Positions 17,735 to 26,667 of a DNA stretch of 64,000 nucleotides are shown piece after piece. The first letter of the stretch is position 1; every line of letters starts with the position of its first letter. The notes under the pieces are model-generated. The model saw nothing but the letters and a program-made list of their open reading frames with translations. It did no database searches and was not told the DNA's origin. Position numbers and translations under genes: made by a program. Location: NCBI RefSeq assembly GCF_014137945.1, contig NZ_JACGWX010000001.1:186001-250000 (forward strand). The letters are read 5' to 3'. This DNA comes from Microcella alkalica. GTDB taxonomy: Bacteria; Actinomycetota; Actinomycetes; Actinomycetales; Microbacteriaceae.

Positions 17735-18096
17735 TAGTCGTCGAGCGGGCGGTCCTTGCGCTTCACGCTCGAGTGGCGGGCGTGGTGCATGCCCGCGAGC
17801 CGCGAGTCCTCCGTGAGGTCGAGACCGTGGGTGCTCGCCGCGGCGATCGCCATCTGCTCGAGCCACTCGCGATCGATCTCGGGGTGGCGGCTTCCGCTGT
17901 AGCGGAAGTACATGGGGATGGAGGCGTCGATCCAGATGGCGCTGCGGCCATCGCCGACGGCGGGGGAGTCGCGCCAGCTGAAGAAGAAGTTCTCTCCGCG
18001 GCGAAGCTTCGCTGACATGACGATCTGCACGTGTGCGAGGACGCGGTCGTCGAACTGGATCTCCATCGAAGGCGATCCGTAAATGAGTGCACCCAT
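17734..18096 (-). CDS. DUF7882 family small protein
   Basis: 120 residues. It starts MGALIYGSPSMEIQFDDRVL and continues AHVQIVMSAKLRRGENFFFS then GDGRSAIWIDASIP, a conserved small protein found throughout Microbacteriaceae. Homologues are often mislabelled as ATP-dependent DNA ligase; no ligase motif is present. The start ATG at 18096 is backed by GGAAGGAG. The IS lies exactly at its stop codon: the TAG is rebuilt from the last base of the IS plus the TA duplication, so the protein is intact. Its native terminator-like palindrome is split by the IS. Confidence 0.85.
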   Translation of the reverse strand: MGALIYGSPSMEIQFDDRVLAHVQIVMSAKLRRGENFFFSWRDSPAVGDGRSAIWIDASIPMYFRYSGSRHPEIDREWLEQMAIAAASTHGLDLTEDSRLAGMHHARHSSVKRKDRPLDD

Positions 18097-18290
18097 GATG
18101 GTGCTCCTTCCGCTGCGCGGTGTGGTCGTGCGCAAGAAGTGAAAACCTGCCGCCGCTCGTTCGCAAGGGTAACGACCCGCGACCCCCTTGTGGGGGGTGG
18201 AACGGCTTTATTGCACCGATGAGACAGATCGGAACGTTCCGTCAACCCTGAGCAGGGGATCCGGCGGCGACCTGGCACAATGGGAGCACC

Positions 18291-18464
18291 ATGAAGATCT
18301 TCGCCGTCGTCATCGCGCTCGTACTCTTCCTCGCGTCGTTCCCGCTGTTCGCGTACGCCTTCTGGGTTCCGGAGGAGTGGGCGGCGCTGACGTTCTTCCT
18401 CGGCATCATGTCGGTGACGCTGTCGCTCGCGATCCCGTTCAACCTCCTCGGTCGCCGCGACTGA
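18291..18464 (+). CDS. Small two-helix membrane protein
   Basis: 57 residues: MKIFAVVIALVLFLASFPLF opens a first membrane helix, a short acidic loop (VPEEW) follows, then a second helix (ALTFFLGIMSVTLSLAIPFN) and a basic end, LLGRRD. GGGAGCACC precedes the ATG. GC-rich third positions and a clean two-helix pattern support a real gene. No family recognised. Confidence 0.65.
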   Translation: MKIFAVVIALVLFLASFPLFAYAFWVPEEWAALTFFLGIMSVTLSLAIPFNLLGRRD

Positions 18465-18512
18465 CCCCGGCGCCTCGCCACCGAGCGGCGAGCAGCGGTC
18501 GATCCGGGCGGC

Positions 18513-19007
18513 TCAGACGGTCTCGAGGATGCGCGCGGTGAACGCCCCGACCCGCTGAGCGAGCCCCGCGCTGCGCCGCGCGATGAGCTCGTCGCGCATG
18601 AGCCGCATCTCGCTCATGCCGGGAAAGATCCGGATCATGATCGAGCACGCGAGATCGGCGCAGATGTAGGTTCCGATCGAATTGCCGTCGCGACCGGCGC
18701 GACCGCCGCGGCGGGCGCTGAACATGAGCACCTGCGTCGCCGGCTGCGGCGTGTGGCACAGCGAGCACATCGCGCCGATCCCGGGACGCAGGGTGCTCGA
18801 GGCCGCACGGAGCACGACGCCGACCGGGCGGTCGTCCACCCAGTGCACGAGGTAGCCTCGCAGCGATCCCTGCGGGTCTCGCCAGCCGAGGAACTCGCGA
18901 TCCTCCCAGACGACCTCGTGCAGACCGGGGAGCTCCATGCGGTCGATCTCGGCCGGGTCGGCATTGATGATCGAGGCGGCGATCTGATCGGCGGTGAGCG
19001 GCTTCAT
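18513..19007 (-). CDS. FBP domain-containing zinc-finger protein
   Basis: 164 residues. It matches the actinobacterial FBP (fibronectin-binding/EF-G-associated type) family: LTADQIAASIINADPAEI at the start, WEDREFLGWRDPQGSLRGYL in the middle and a C-terminal zinc-finger half with CSLCHTPQP and TYICADLACS. The four cysteines in two CxxC/CxxxxC pairs make a treble-clef-like site. In related proteins the C-terminal domain binds elongation factor G; here that is inference only. Start ATG at 19007. Confidence 0.82.
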   Translation of the reverse strand: MKPLTADQIAASIINADPAEIDRMELPGLHEVVWEDREFLGWRDPQGSLRGYLVHWVDDRPVGVVLRAASSTLRPGIGAMCSLCHTPQPATQVLMFSARRGGRAGRDGNSIGTYICADLACSIMIRIFPGMSEMRLMRDELIARRSAGLAQRVGAFTARILETV

Positions 19008-19243
19008 CCCCGCCAGGGTACGACAGCCGCCTGCGCCGGAGCGCATGATCACGCGGTCAGGTGTCCGCACGGAGAACTCCCGCTGTGAATGCGTCGGTGC
19101 CGGGCGCATGCGCGGCCAGTGGTCGGATGATGCGCGGCCCCCGCACAGCGGCGCGCCACTCGTGCGGCATAGCGTCAGCGGAGCACGGTCAATCGACCGC
19201 CGCGGGCGCCTCGGCGCCGCCAGCCCCGTCCAAGGAGTGCCTC

Positions 19244-19642
19244 ATGGCCACTATCGTCGAAACCGCCGTCTCGGCCGGCTCGTTCACCACACTCGTCGCC
19301 GCCGTCACCGCGGCCGACCTCGTCGACACCCTCAACGGCGAGGGCCCGTTCACGGTCTTCGCCCCGACCGACGACGCCTTCGCCGCGCTGCCCGAGGGCA
19401 CCGTCGAGGCGCTCCTCGCGGACATCCCGAAGCTCACCGAAATCCTCACCTTCCACTTGGTGCCCGGCGCGGTCCACGCCGCCGACGTCGCCGACGGCCT
19501 CGCCGCAGCGACCGTCAACGGCGCCGAGCTCCACTTCTCGACGACCGACGGCGTCACCGTCAACGGCGCGAAGGTCGTCACGGCCGACATCGTCTGCGAC
19601 AACGGCGTCATCCACGTCATCGACGCGGTGCTGCTGCCGTAG
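19244..19642 (+). CDS. Fasciclin (FAS1) domain protein
   Basis: 132 residues, a single FAS1 domain with both conserved boxes: [20 protein letters not shown] (H1) and the C-terminal [13 protein letters not shown] (H2), with [15 protein letters not shown] between. FAS1 domains mediate adhesion and are usually secreted. This one has no signal peptide from its ATG at 19244 (AAGGAG upstream), so it may be cytoplasmic or the leader is missing. It ends at a strong terminator. Confidence 0.92.
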   Translation: MATIVETAVSAGSFTTLVAAVTAADLVDTLNGEGPFTVFAPTDDAFAALPEGTVEALLADIPKLTEILTFHLVPGAVHAADVADGLAAATVNGAELHFSTTDGVTVNGAKVVTADIVCDNGVIHVIDAVLLP

Positions 19643-19656
19643 GACTGCAGGAACGA

Positions 19657-19697
19657 CGAAGGGGGCGGCTCCGAGATCATCGGAGCCGCCCCCTTCG
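19657..19697. terminator. Bidirectional rho-independent-type terminator
   Basis: A perfect 18-bp stem (arms 19657-19674 and 19680-19697, CGAAGGGGGCGGCTCCGA) with a 5-base loop. It sits between the convergent fasciclin and YceI genes and can serve both. Confidence 0.9.
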
Positions 19698-19715
19698 GTG
19701 CGTCGTGCGGCGTCG

Positions 19716-20273
19716 TTACGCCTGCAGCGCGAACTGCGCGTCGATCGTGATCGTGACCTGGTCGCCCAGCAGGAAGCCGCCGGCCTCGAGCGGAGCGTTC
19801 CAGCTCACGCCGAAGTCGTGGCGGTTGATGGCGGTCGAGCCGCTCGCGGCCGCCTTGAGGTTGCCCCACGGGTCCTTCGCGATGCCGCCGAACTCGCCCG
19901 TGATCGTCACGGGCTTGGTGACTCCGCGGAGGGTCAGCTCGCCGTCGAGGAGGACGGCCTCGCCCTCGGCACGGATGCCCGTCGACCGGAAGGTCATCGT
20001 CGGGAACTGCTCGGGCGCGAAGAAGTCGTTGGTGCGCAGGTGCGCGTCGCGGTCGGCGTTGTTGGTGTTGATCGACGCGACGTCGACCGAGACCTCGAGG
20101 GTCGAATCGAGCGGGTTCTGCGCGGCGTGCACGGTGGCGTCGAAGGTCTCGAAGGTGCCGCGGACCTTGCTGATGGCGAGGTGGCGCACCGAGAATCCGA
20201 TGACGGTGTGGGTGGGGTCGACGACCCAGGTGCCGGCGACGTAGCCGGGAACGCTCTCAGCGGTGATGGTCAT
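19716..20273 (-). CDS. YceI family protein
   Basis: 185 residues, the lipocalin-like YceI barrel that binds isoprenoid-type ligands. Motifs: GTWVVDPTHTVIGFSVRHLA, then VRGTFETFDATV, SINTNNADRDAHLRTNDFF and DFGVSWNAPLEAGG. Unlike E. coli YceI it has no signal peptide, which is common in actinobacterial members. Start ATG at 20273 with GAGGAG upstream. It is divergent from the methyltransferase gene over a 128-bp, moderately AT-richer intergenic region. Confidence 0.93.
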   Translation of the reverse strand: MTITAESVPGYVAGTWVVDPTHTVIGFSVRHLAISKVRGTFETFDATVHAAQNPLDSTLEVSVDVASINTNNADRDAHLRTNDFFAPEQFPTMTFRSTGIRAEGEAVLLDGELTLRGVTKPVTITGEFGGIAKDPWGNLKAAASGSTAINRHDFGVSWNAPLEAGGFLLGDQVTITIDAQFALQA

Positions 20274-20401
20274 ATCTGTCTCCTCAGTTATGCAGTGACG
20301 GCGCGGTGGCGCACAGGTCAATGCAACTGAATGGAGTGATCGATCTATTCCCCGGCTCGGTGAATTTTTCGGGAACCGCCGCCGCATGCTCGAATAGGGC
20401 C

Positions 20402-21952
20402 GTGCTCGAAGCCTCTCGCGACCGACTCGTCGGCGCTCTCCGCGCCGATCTGGCCGCCGCCGACTACACGGTCGACGCCGTCCGCCGACTCTGGGGCGAC
20501 GAGGCCGACGCCGCCCTGCTCCGCGCTGACCGCGTCGTCGCGCGCCGCGCGCTGCGAACCGCGCCTCGGTCGCCGCTCGCGACGCTCGCCCGCGCCTTCC
20601 TGCTGGCCGACCCCGTCGACTCCAACGCGCTCGCCGAGGCGCTGCCCTCTCTCGGCCTCGGCGGAGCCCGAGAGCTCGGCATCGCCGGGCCACATGCGGA
20701 GGGCGCGTGGCGCGCGCTTCTCGACCTGCGCCCGTATTCCGCGATCGACGCCACGGGCGCCGTGTCGTGGTGGATCGTCTCCGACCTCGGCGAGCTCGCG
20801 ACGGGGGGTGCGCTCGACGCGGGCCACGTGCTCGGCGTGGGCGGAGCATCCACGACCCTCTCCTCGCTCATCCCCACGAGCCCGGGGCGACGCGTCCTCG
20901 ATCTCGGCACGGGATGCGGCATCCAGTCCCTGCACGCATTCCGCCATGCGGGCGCGATCGTCGCGACCGACATCTCGCGCCGCGCGCTCGAGCTCGCCGC
21001 CCTCACCCTCCGGCTCAACGGCATCCCGCTCGGCGCGGAGGGCGTCGACCTGCGGCTCGGCGACCTCTTCGCGCCCGTCGCGGGGGAGCGCTTCGACCGC
21101 ATCGTCTCCAACCCGCCGTTCGTCATCACGCCGCGCCGCGCCGGGGTGCCGCTCTACGAGTACCGCGACGGCGGTCGCGTCGGAGACGGAATCGTCGAGG
21201 AGGTCGTGCGCGGCGTCGTCGAGCACCTCGAGCCGGGCGGCACCGCCCACCTGCTCGGCAACTGGGAGTACCGCGACGCGATGGGCGGCGACGGACTCGC
21301 ACGCGTGCGCCGCTGGGTCGAGGAGGCCGGGCTCGACGCGTGGATCATCGAGCGCGAGCGGCAGAGCCCCGCGCAGTACGCCGAGACCTGGATCCGCGAC
21401 GGAGGAACGCGCGTCGGCTCGCCCGAGTTCGAGGCGCTCGCCGAGGAGTGGCTCGCCGACTTCGAGGCCAGAGGCGTCACCGGCGTCGGCTTCGGCTACA
21501 TGGTGCTGCGCCGGCCGAGCGACCCCGCCGCACCGCGCCTCGTACGCACCGAGCGCCTGCTCGAAGAGCTCGGAAGCACGCCGACCGGCATCGGCGACCA
21601 CCTCATGGCCGGGTTCGCCGCCCACGACGCCATCGCGCGCCTCGACGACGTCGCTCTCGCCGGCCTGCGCCTGCGTGTGGCGCCCGACATCACGGAGGAG
21701 CGCCACCAGTGGCCGGGCGCCGACGGACCGACCGTCATACGGCTGCGGCAGGGCGGCGGCTTCGCGCGCAGCATCGACGCGGATGCTGCGCTCGCCGGCC
21801 TCGTGGGCGCGAGCGACGGCGAGCTCTCGGTCGCTCAGCTGATCGGGGCGCTCGCGCAGCTTCTCGAGATCGACGAGGCCGCGCTCGCCGACGACCTACT
21901 GCCGCGCGTGCGCGAGCTCGTGCTCACGGGTTACCTGACACTCGACGTCTGA
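20402..21952 (+). CDS. Class I SAM-dependent methyltransferase (HemK/RsmC-like, DUF7059 N-terminus)
   Basis: 516 residues from GTG at 20402. The N-terminal helical region (~1-140) is the pre-domain seen in actinobacterial members (DUF7059). The central methyltransferase has VLDLGTGCGIQSLHAF (motif I, near residue 165) and RIVSNPPFVITPR, the NPPF/NPPY motif of N5-glutamine and rRNA-guanine methyltransferases. A C-terminal domain of ~150 residues follows. The substrate (ribosomal RNA or protein) is inferred from NPPF only. Its last 29 bases overlap the convergent membrane-protein gene. Confidence 0.88.
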   Translation: MLEASRDRLVGALRADLAAADYTVDAVRRLWGDEADAALLRADRVVARRALRTAPRSPLATLARAFLLADPVDSNALAEALPSLGLGGARELGIAGPHAEGAWRALLDLRPYSAIDATGAVSWWIVSDLGELATGGALDAGHVLGVGGASTTLSSLIPTSPGRRVLDLGTGCGIQSLHAFRHAGAIVATDISRRALELAALTLRLNGIPLGAEGVDLRLGDLFAPVAGERFDRIVSNPPFVITPRRAGVPLYEYRDGGRVGDGIVEEVVRGVVEHLEPGGTAHLLGNWEYRDAMGGDGLARVRRWVEEAGLDAWIIERERQSPAQYAETWIRDGGTRVGSPEFEALAEEWLADFEARGVTGVGFGYMVLRRPSDPAAPRLVRTERLLEELGSTPTGIGDHLMAGFAAHDAIARLDDVALAGLRLRVAPDITEERHQWPGADGPTVIRLRQGGGFARSIDADAALAGLVGASDGELSVAQLIGALAQLLEIDEAALADDLLPRVRELVLTGYLTLDV

Positions 21953-22793
21953 GGGCGCCCGACCAACGGGGCACCGTCGCGAGGATCGCGAGCGTGCTGA
22001 AGGCGGTGCCCCACTGCGCGACGTGCCAGCTGCCCGCGCTCCAGCCGCCGCTGAGCGGCTCACCCGTCGCGGCCGCGAGGTCATCGACGAGTCCGATCCC
22101 CAGCGTGAGCAGCGCGGGCTGCGCCGCGACCGCCAGCGCGCTCGCGAGGATGGCCGTGAGCGCGACGAAGCGCTGAGGAGCCAGCACGCGGTCGAGACCT
22201 GCGCGGGGCATCCGGCCCAGGAGGAAGACGGCGACGGCCGCGGCGACCGCGAGCACCGCCCACACCACTACGGCGACGACGAACCCGGCGAGGCCGGCGG
22301 GCTCCCACGCGTCGTAGACGGCGCCGAGGGGCAGCGCGCCGCCAGCGAGTGCGAGCGGGTGCTCGACCGTCAGGACCCACGCGATGACGGCCGCCCAGGC
22401 GAGCAGCGCGCCGGAGAGCAGCGTGCCGAGCGTGCGCCGCGAGACTCGGCGGCGCGACGCGGGGGTGGGGTGCTCCGACTCCCAGCCCTCGGGGAGGATG
22501 ATGCGGGGCCCGCCGGGCAGGCGCGGGGCATCCCAATCGCCGCTCGCCAGCCGGTCGACGCCGCGAACCCCGCGACGGATCGCGAGCACGTTGAGAACCG
22601 CGCCGGTGACCACGAGCAGGAGCGCCACGATCGGCGCGAGCACGCCCCACGCGGTCGCCACCGCGACGACGACGTCGGGGGTCGCCGGCAGGAGGCGCAC
22701 GAGCGCGCCGGGCGACAGCAGCCACGACAGGAACGCGAGCGGCGCGAGCAGGAAGCACGTGATGCCCCAGCGGGCGAGGGCGGTGGCGCGCAT
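21924..22793 (-). CDS. Hypothetical polytopic membrane protein
   Basis: 289 residues with about six hydrophobic helices: two near the N-terminus (ITCFLLAPLAFLSWLL and VAVATAWGVLAPIVALLL), a ~50-residue cytoplasmic loop rich in Arg/Pro, then four more. No motif or family recognised. Start ATG chosen at 22793 (MRATALARWG). The C-terminus overlaps the end of the methyltransferase gene by 29 bp on the opposite strand. The 255-bp region upstream to the AKR gene shows nothing identifiable. Confidence 0.7.
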   Translation of the reverse strand: MRATALARWGITCFLLAPLAFLSWLLSPGALVRLLPATPDVVVAVATAWGVLAPIVALLLVVTGAVLNVLAIRRGVRGVDRLASGDWDAPRLPGGPRIILPEGWESEHPTPASRRRVSRRTLGTLLSGALLAWAAVIAWVLTVEHPLALAGGALPLGAVYDAWEPAGLAGFVVAVVVWAVLAVAAAVAVFLLGRMPRAGLDRVLAPQRFVALTAILASALAVAAQPALLTLGIGLVDDLAAATGEPLSGGWSAGSWHVAQWGTAFSTLAILATVPRWSGALRRRVSGNP

Positions 22794-23048
22794 GCGACTC
22801 CTCGAGTGATCGGCTGCGGCCACCCTAGCGAGGCCCGCCCTGACCGGGGAGGCCGCCGCGGCCGGGTTCGCTGACGGCGTGCGGCGCTCTCCGTACTGAT
22901 TCGGTCAACGTGGACGCCCGGGGGCGCGCGACGTGTCCGGACGAGGACGATGTGCAGGCTTCGGGCGAGCAAGTGGCGCCCGTCGGTCGATCCCGTCTCT
23001 GTCGAATCGATTCGACGGCGAGCGCGAGGCGCGGCTACAGTGGCGCGC

Positions 23049-24068
23049 ATGAAGCTGCGCACCCTCGGGAACTCCGGAACCGCCGTCAGCGCCGTCGCGC
23101 TCGGCACCATGACCTTCGGCGCCGAGGCGGACGAGTCGGCGAGCCACGAGATGCTCGACGCGTTCGCCGAAGCCGGCGGCACGCTCATCGACGCCGCCGA
23201 CGTCTACGCCGGCGGGCTCAGCGAGGAGATCATCGGGCGCTGGATGGCGGGCAACCCCACGACGGCCCAGCGCATGGTCATCGCGACGAAGGGCCGCTTC
23301 CCCATGGGGCCCGACGCGAACGACCACGGCACTTCGCGCCGCCACCTCCGCCGGGCGCTCGAGGCCTCGCTGCGTCGACTGGGCGTCGACCACGTCGACC
23401 TCTATCAGCTGCACGCGTGGGATCCGATCACGCCGCTCGACGAGACGCTCGGGTTCCTGGACGACGCCGTGCGCTCGGGTCTCATCTCGTACTGGGGTCT
23501 GTCGAACTTCACGGGCTGGCAACTCACCAAGGCCGTCCATCGCGCGGCCGCGGTCGGGATGTCGGCGCCCGTCACCCTGCAGCCGCAGTACAGCCTGCTC
23601 TCTCGGGAGATCGAGTTCGAGATCGTGCCGGCGGCGCTCGATGCGGGCCTCGGCCTTCTGCCGTGGGGGCCGCTCGCCGGCGGCTGGCTCACCGGCAAGT
23701 ACCGCCGAGACACCGCCCCAACCGGCGCGACTCGGCTCGGGGAGGACCCGAACCGCGGAGTGGAGGCGTACGACCGCCGCTCGGCGGAGGAGCGCACGTG
23801 GGTGGTGCTGGATGTTCTGCACGCGATCGCCGACGACAACGGCGTGCCGCCCTCGCGCGTCGCGCTCGCCTGGCTGCAGTCACGCCCCGGCATGACGAGC
23901 GTCATACTGGGCGCGCGCACGGTCGACCAGCTGCGCGACAACCTCGCCGCGGGTGACCTCGAGCTCAGCGCGGAGCAGCTCGGCCGACTCGACGCCGCGA
24001 GCGCCCCGCGCGTGCCCGACTACCCGTACGGCGTGCTCGGCGTGGAGCAGCGGGCCCGTCGACTCTGA
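23049..24068 (+). CDS. Aldo/keto reductase
   Basis: 339 residues, NADPH-dependent carbonyl reductase with a TIM-barrel fold. The catalytic tetrad is visible: Asp and Tyr in LIDAADVYAGGLSEEIIG, Lys in MVIATKGRF and His in DLYQLHAWDPITP. YWGLSNFTGWQL and the C-terminal ILGARTVDQLRDNL cofactor loop confirm the family. Substrate unknown. The DUF3097 gene begins 17 bases after its stop, so the two are likely co-transcribed. Confidence 0.92.
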   Translation: MKLRTLGNSGTAVSAVALGTMTFGAEADESASHEMLDAFAEAGGTLIDAADVYAGGLSEEIIGRWMAGNPTTAQRMVIATKGRFPMGPDANDHGTSRRHLRRALEASLRRLGVDHVDLYQLHAWDPITPLDETLGFLDDAVRSGLISYWGLSNFTGWQLTKAVHRAAAVGMSAPVTLQPQYSLLSREIEFEIVPAALDAGLGLLPWGPLAGGWLTGKYRRDTAPTGATRLGEDPNRGVEAYDRRSAEERTWVVLDVLHAIADDNGVPPSRVALAWLQSRPGMTSVILGARTVDQLRDNLAAGDLELSAEQLGRLDAASAPRVPDYPYGVLGVEQRARRL

Positions 24069-24084
24069 CCGGTACCGTCGCCGG

Positions 24085-24963
24085 GTGACCGCCTCACCCC
24101 TCGGCCCCGGCTCCTCCGATTCCTTCGTCGACCCGTACGGCGGCGACGTGCTCGGCGGGGACTGGCGGGCGCGCGGGCGCGTCGTGGTGCCCGAGGTGCC
24201 GGCTGAGCGCGACCTCGTCGTCGAGCTGCCCGACTCCGGATTCGTCGGGGCGGTCCTGCGCGTCGAGCTCGGTACCGTGCACCTCGAGGATCGCGTCGGG
24301 AGGGTCAGGGTCTTCCCGCTGGGGGCCGGGTTCCTCGTCGAGGGCGCGCCGGTCATCCTCACCGCCCCCGCCGCGGCGAAGCCGGAGGGTCGCCAGCGCA
24401 CCGCGAGCGGCTCGTTCGCCGTCGAGCAGCAGCGCGCGCGTGTGGCGCGCGGCAGCCGCATCTGGGTCGAGGGCAGCCACGACGCCGAGCTCGTCGAGCA
24501 GGTGTGGGGCGACGACCTCCGGGTCGAGGGCGTCGTCGTCGAGTACCTCGAGGGCGTCGACGACCTCGCCGAGCGGCTGCGCGAGTTCTCGCCGGGCCCC
24601 GGTCGCCGCGTCGGCGTGCTGGTCGACCACCTGGTCGCCGGCTCGAAGGAGGAGCGCATCGCGCGCGAGGCGCTGCGGGGCGCGGATGCCGGGCACGTGC
24701 TCATCGTCGGCCACCCGTTCATCGACATCTGGCAGGCAGTGAAGCCCGCGCGCGTCGGCATCGCGGCCTGGCCCGACGTGCCGCGCGGGGAGGACTGGAA
24801 GACCGGGGTGCTGCGTCGTATCGGCTGGCCGCACGGCTCGCAGGCGGAGACCGCGGCGGCCTGGCGCAGAATCCGCGGCTCGGTGCGCAGCTACGCCGAC
24901 CTCGACCCCGTGCTGCTCGGGCGGGTGGAGGAGCTCATCGATTTCGTGACGGCCGATGGCTGA
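24085..24963 (+). CDS. DUF3097 family protein
   Basis: 292 residues from GTG at 24085. It matches the conserved actinobacterial DUF3097: DPYGGDVLGGDWRARGRVVV at the start, RGSRIWVEGSHDAELVEQVW in the middle, then RRVGVLVDHLVAGSKEERIA and VRSYADLDPVLLGRVEELID at the end. The central VEGxxD...DHLV arrangement resembles a Toprim-like fold, which is my inference. Function unknown. Ends at a terminator shared with the convergent cold-shock gene. Confidence 0.85.
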   Translation: MTASPLGPGSSDSFVDPYGGDVLGGDWRARGRVVVPEVPAERDLVVELPDSGFVGAVLRVELGTVHLEDRVGRVRVFPLGAGFLVEGAPVILTAPAAAKPEGRQRTASGSFAVEQQRARVARGSRIWVEGSHDAELVEQVWGDDLRVEGVVVEYLEGVDDLAERLREFSPGPGRRVGVLVDHLVAGSKEERIAREALRGADAGHVLIVGHPFIDIWQAVKPARVGIAAWPDVPRGEDWKTGVLRRIGWPHGSQAETAAAWRRIRGSVRSYADLDPVLLGRVEELIDFVTADG

Positions 24964-24997
24964 CGATTGGCGCGCGAACGCGCCCTGACATGACGAA

Positions 24998-25025
24998 AGC
25001 CGCCCCACATCATCGGGGGGCGGCT
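24998..25025. terminator. Stem-loop terminator between convergent genes
   Basis: Arms AGCCGCCCC (24998-25006) and GGGGCGGCT (25017-25025) pair perfectly across a 10-base loop, between DUF3097 and the cold-shock gene. Confidence 0.75.
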
Positions 25026-25075
25026 GTCGTGAGGTTCGCGCGATCTCTCACGCGAAGCGCTTCAGTCGGTGAGGA

Positions 25076-25279
25076 CTAGAGCGGGCGGATGTTCTCGGCC
25101 TGGAGGCCCTTGGGGCCCTGGGCCACGTCGAACTCGACCTTCTGGTTCTCATCGAGCGAACGGTAGCCGTTGCTCTGGATGGCCGAGAAGTGCGCGAACA
25201 CGTCGGCGCTTCCGTCATCGGGGGTGATGAATCCGAAGCCCTTTTCGGCGTTGAACCACTTAACGGTGCCTGTCGTCAT
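25076..25279 (-). CDS. cspA: Cold-shock protein
   Basis: 67 residues, single OB-fold cold-shock domain, with RNP1 ([10 protein letters not shown]) and RNP2 (VFAHFSAI) nucleic-acid binding motifs and the opening [14 protein letters not shown]. An RNA chaperone/antiterminator of the cytoplasm. GGGAG precedes the ATG. About 280 bp separate it from the divergent gene at 25563; part of this is probably the long 5' leader typical of csp genes. The symbol names the family, not a proven orthologue. Confidence 0.95.
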   Translation of the reverse strand: MTTGTVKWFNAEKGFGFITPDDGSADVFAHFSAIQSNGYRSLDENQKVEFDVAQGPKGLQAENIRPL

Positions 25280-25562
25280 TTCTGACTCCCTTGTTTCCTA
25301 CTTCACGGAGTTTCGACTGTCGAAACCACCAGTCGAACCAACTCGTGAACCGTATCCATCGGGGAGTAGCGACCTGCTTGGTGTTCCAGGACGCCCGGCG
25401 CAGCGAGGCGTATCAACTTCTCTGCTCACAGTAGTGCACACCCCGGCATCCAGCACCATCGTCACCGAGTTGTTACCGACGATGCACACAGCCCGCTGCG
25501 AGGAGAACGGCATAGCGTCGGGCGCGACCGACACTCTTGCTCCCGATCCAGGAGACGAAACC

Positions 25563-26153
25563 ATGAGCCTCTTCGACCGAATCTTCGGCAGCCGCACCCC
25601 CGAGCCCGACGCCGCCCCGCCGCCCCGCGCCCCGCGCGGAGACGACGAGCGAGCCGTCGAGCGCTACCGCTACCTGCTCGAGACCGCGCCGCCGGAGGCG
25701 ATCGAGCGCGTTCACGCGGAGGCCTTCGCGAAGCTCACCCCGGAGCAGCGCCGCATGGTGTTCGACCGGCTGTCCGAGTCCGCGCCCGAGGGCGAGGCGC
25801 CCCGCGACGACCAGCCGGCGACGCTCGCGCAGGCGGCGACCCGCTCCGAGCTGCGGCAGCCCGGCACGATGGAGCGCTCGTTCGCCGGGCCCTCCTTCGG
25901 CAGCATGATGGGCGCGTCCCTTCTCGGAACTGTTGCGGGCTACGTGGTGGCCTCCGCTCTCGTCAGCGCCTTCCTCCCGCCGATGGAGGGCGGCGGAGCG
26001 GAGGCCGACGGCGGTGGCGACGGCGATGCCGGCGAGGCCGGCGCCGGTGACGCGGTCTCGGGCGACGCGGGCATGGACGGCGGCGACGGCGGCGGCTTCT
26101 TCGATGCCGGCGGATTCGACGACGGCGGCGGCTTCGGCGACTTCGGGTTCTGA
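25563..26153 (+). CDS. Hypothetical protein with Gly/Asp-rich tail
   Basis: 196 residues. The soluble N-terminal half is charged (MSLFDRIFGSR, then LTPEQRRMVFDRLSESAPEG). A Gly/Ala hydrophobic segment at ~118-140 (MMGASLLGTVAGYVVASALV) could cross the membrane. The last 55 residues are almost only Gly, Asp, Ala and Phe, with repeats such as DGGG and FDDGGGFGDF. No family named. Start at 25563 supported by AGGAGACG. The DUF427 gene starts two bases after its stop. Confidence 0.75.
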   Translation: MSLFDRIFGSRTPEPDAAPPPRAPRGDDERAVERYRYLLETAPPEAIERVHAEAFAKLTPEQRRMVFDRLSESAPEGEAPRDDQPATLAQAATRSELRQPGTMERSFAGPSFGSMMGASLLGTVAGYVVASALVSAFLPPMEGGGAEADGGGDGDAGEAGAGDAVSGDAGMDGGDGGGFFDAGGFDDGGGFGDFGF

Positions 26154-26154
26154 G

Positions 26155-26667
26155 GTGCCCCGCGCGCGCGACCCCCGGGCCGGACGCATCGAGCCCGGCC
26201 CCGGCCAGGAGTCGGTGTGGGACTATCCGCGCCCGCCCCGCGTCGAGCCCGTGGCCGCGCGAGTGACGATCGAGCTCGGCGGCACTGTGATCGCCGACAC
26301 GACGCGCGCCATGCGGGTGCTCGAGACGAGCCACCCGCCCGCCTATTACCTGCCGCCTGATGACTTCGCGCCCGGCGCGTTGCGCTCAGCTGACGGGTCG
26401 AGCTTCTGCGAGTTCAAGGGTCGGGCGGCCTACGCGGACGTGCTCGGCGGCGACCGGCTCGCCCCGCGGGCGGCCTGGTTCTACCCCGAGCCGAGCAGGG
26501 GCTTCGAGCAGATCGCGGGCTGCGTCTCCGTCTACCCCGGGCGCATGGATCGGTGCACGGTCGACGGCGAGGTCGTGACGCCGCAGGAGGGAGACTTCTA
26601 CGGCGGCTGGATCACCGCCAACGTCGTCGGCCCCTTCAAGGGCGCAGCGGGCACCCGGGGCTGGTGA
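26155..26667 (+). CDS. DUF427 domain-containing protein
   Basis: 170 residues from GTG at 26155. The DUF427 beta-tent fold shows in VTIELGGTVIADTTRAMRVL, SHPPAYYLPPDDFAPGAL, FCEFKGRAAYADV and FYPEPSRGFEQIAGCVSVYP. Homologues are common and uncharacterised. Probably in one transcript with the preceding Gly/Asp-rich gene. Confidence 0.9.
   Translation: MPRARDPRAGRIEPGPGQESVWDYPRPPRVEPVAARVTIELGGTVIADTTRAMRVLETSHPPAYYLPPDDFAPGALRSADGSSFCEFKGRAAYADVLGGDRLAPRAAWFYPEPSRGFEQIAGCVSVYPGRMDRCTVDGEVVTPQEGDFYGGWITANVVGPFKGAAGTRGW

Noticed and set aside
17734-18096. ATP-dependent DNA ligase annotation for the 120-residue protein
   Set aside because: No KxDG motif or ligase domain; the label is a known mis-transfer within this small family. 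The true ligase is at 50077-52557.
20345-21706. Long minus-strand frame opposite the methyltransferase
   Set aside because: Composition is typical of an antisense shadow and the plus strand carries clear methyltransferase motifs.
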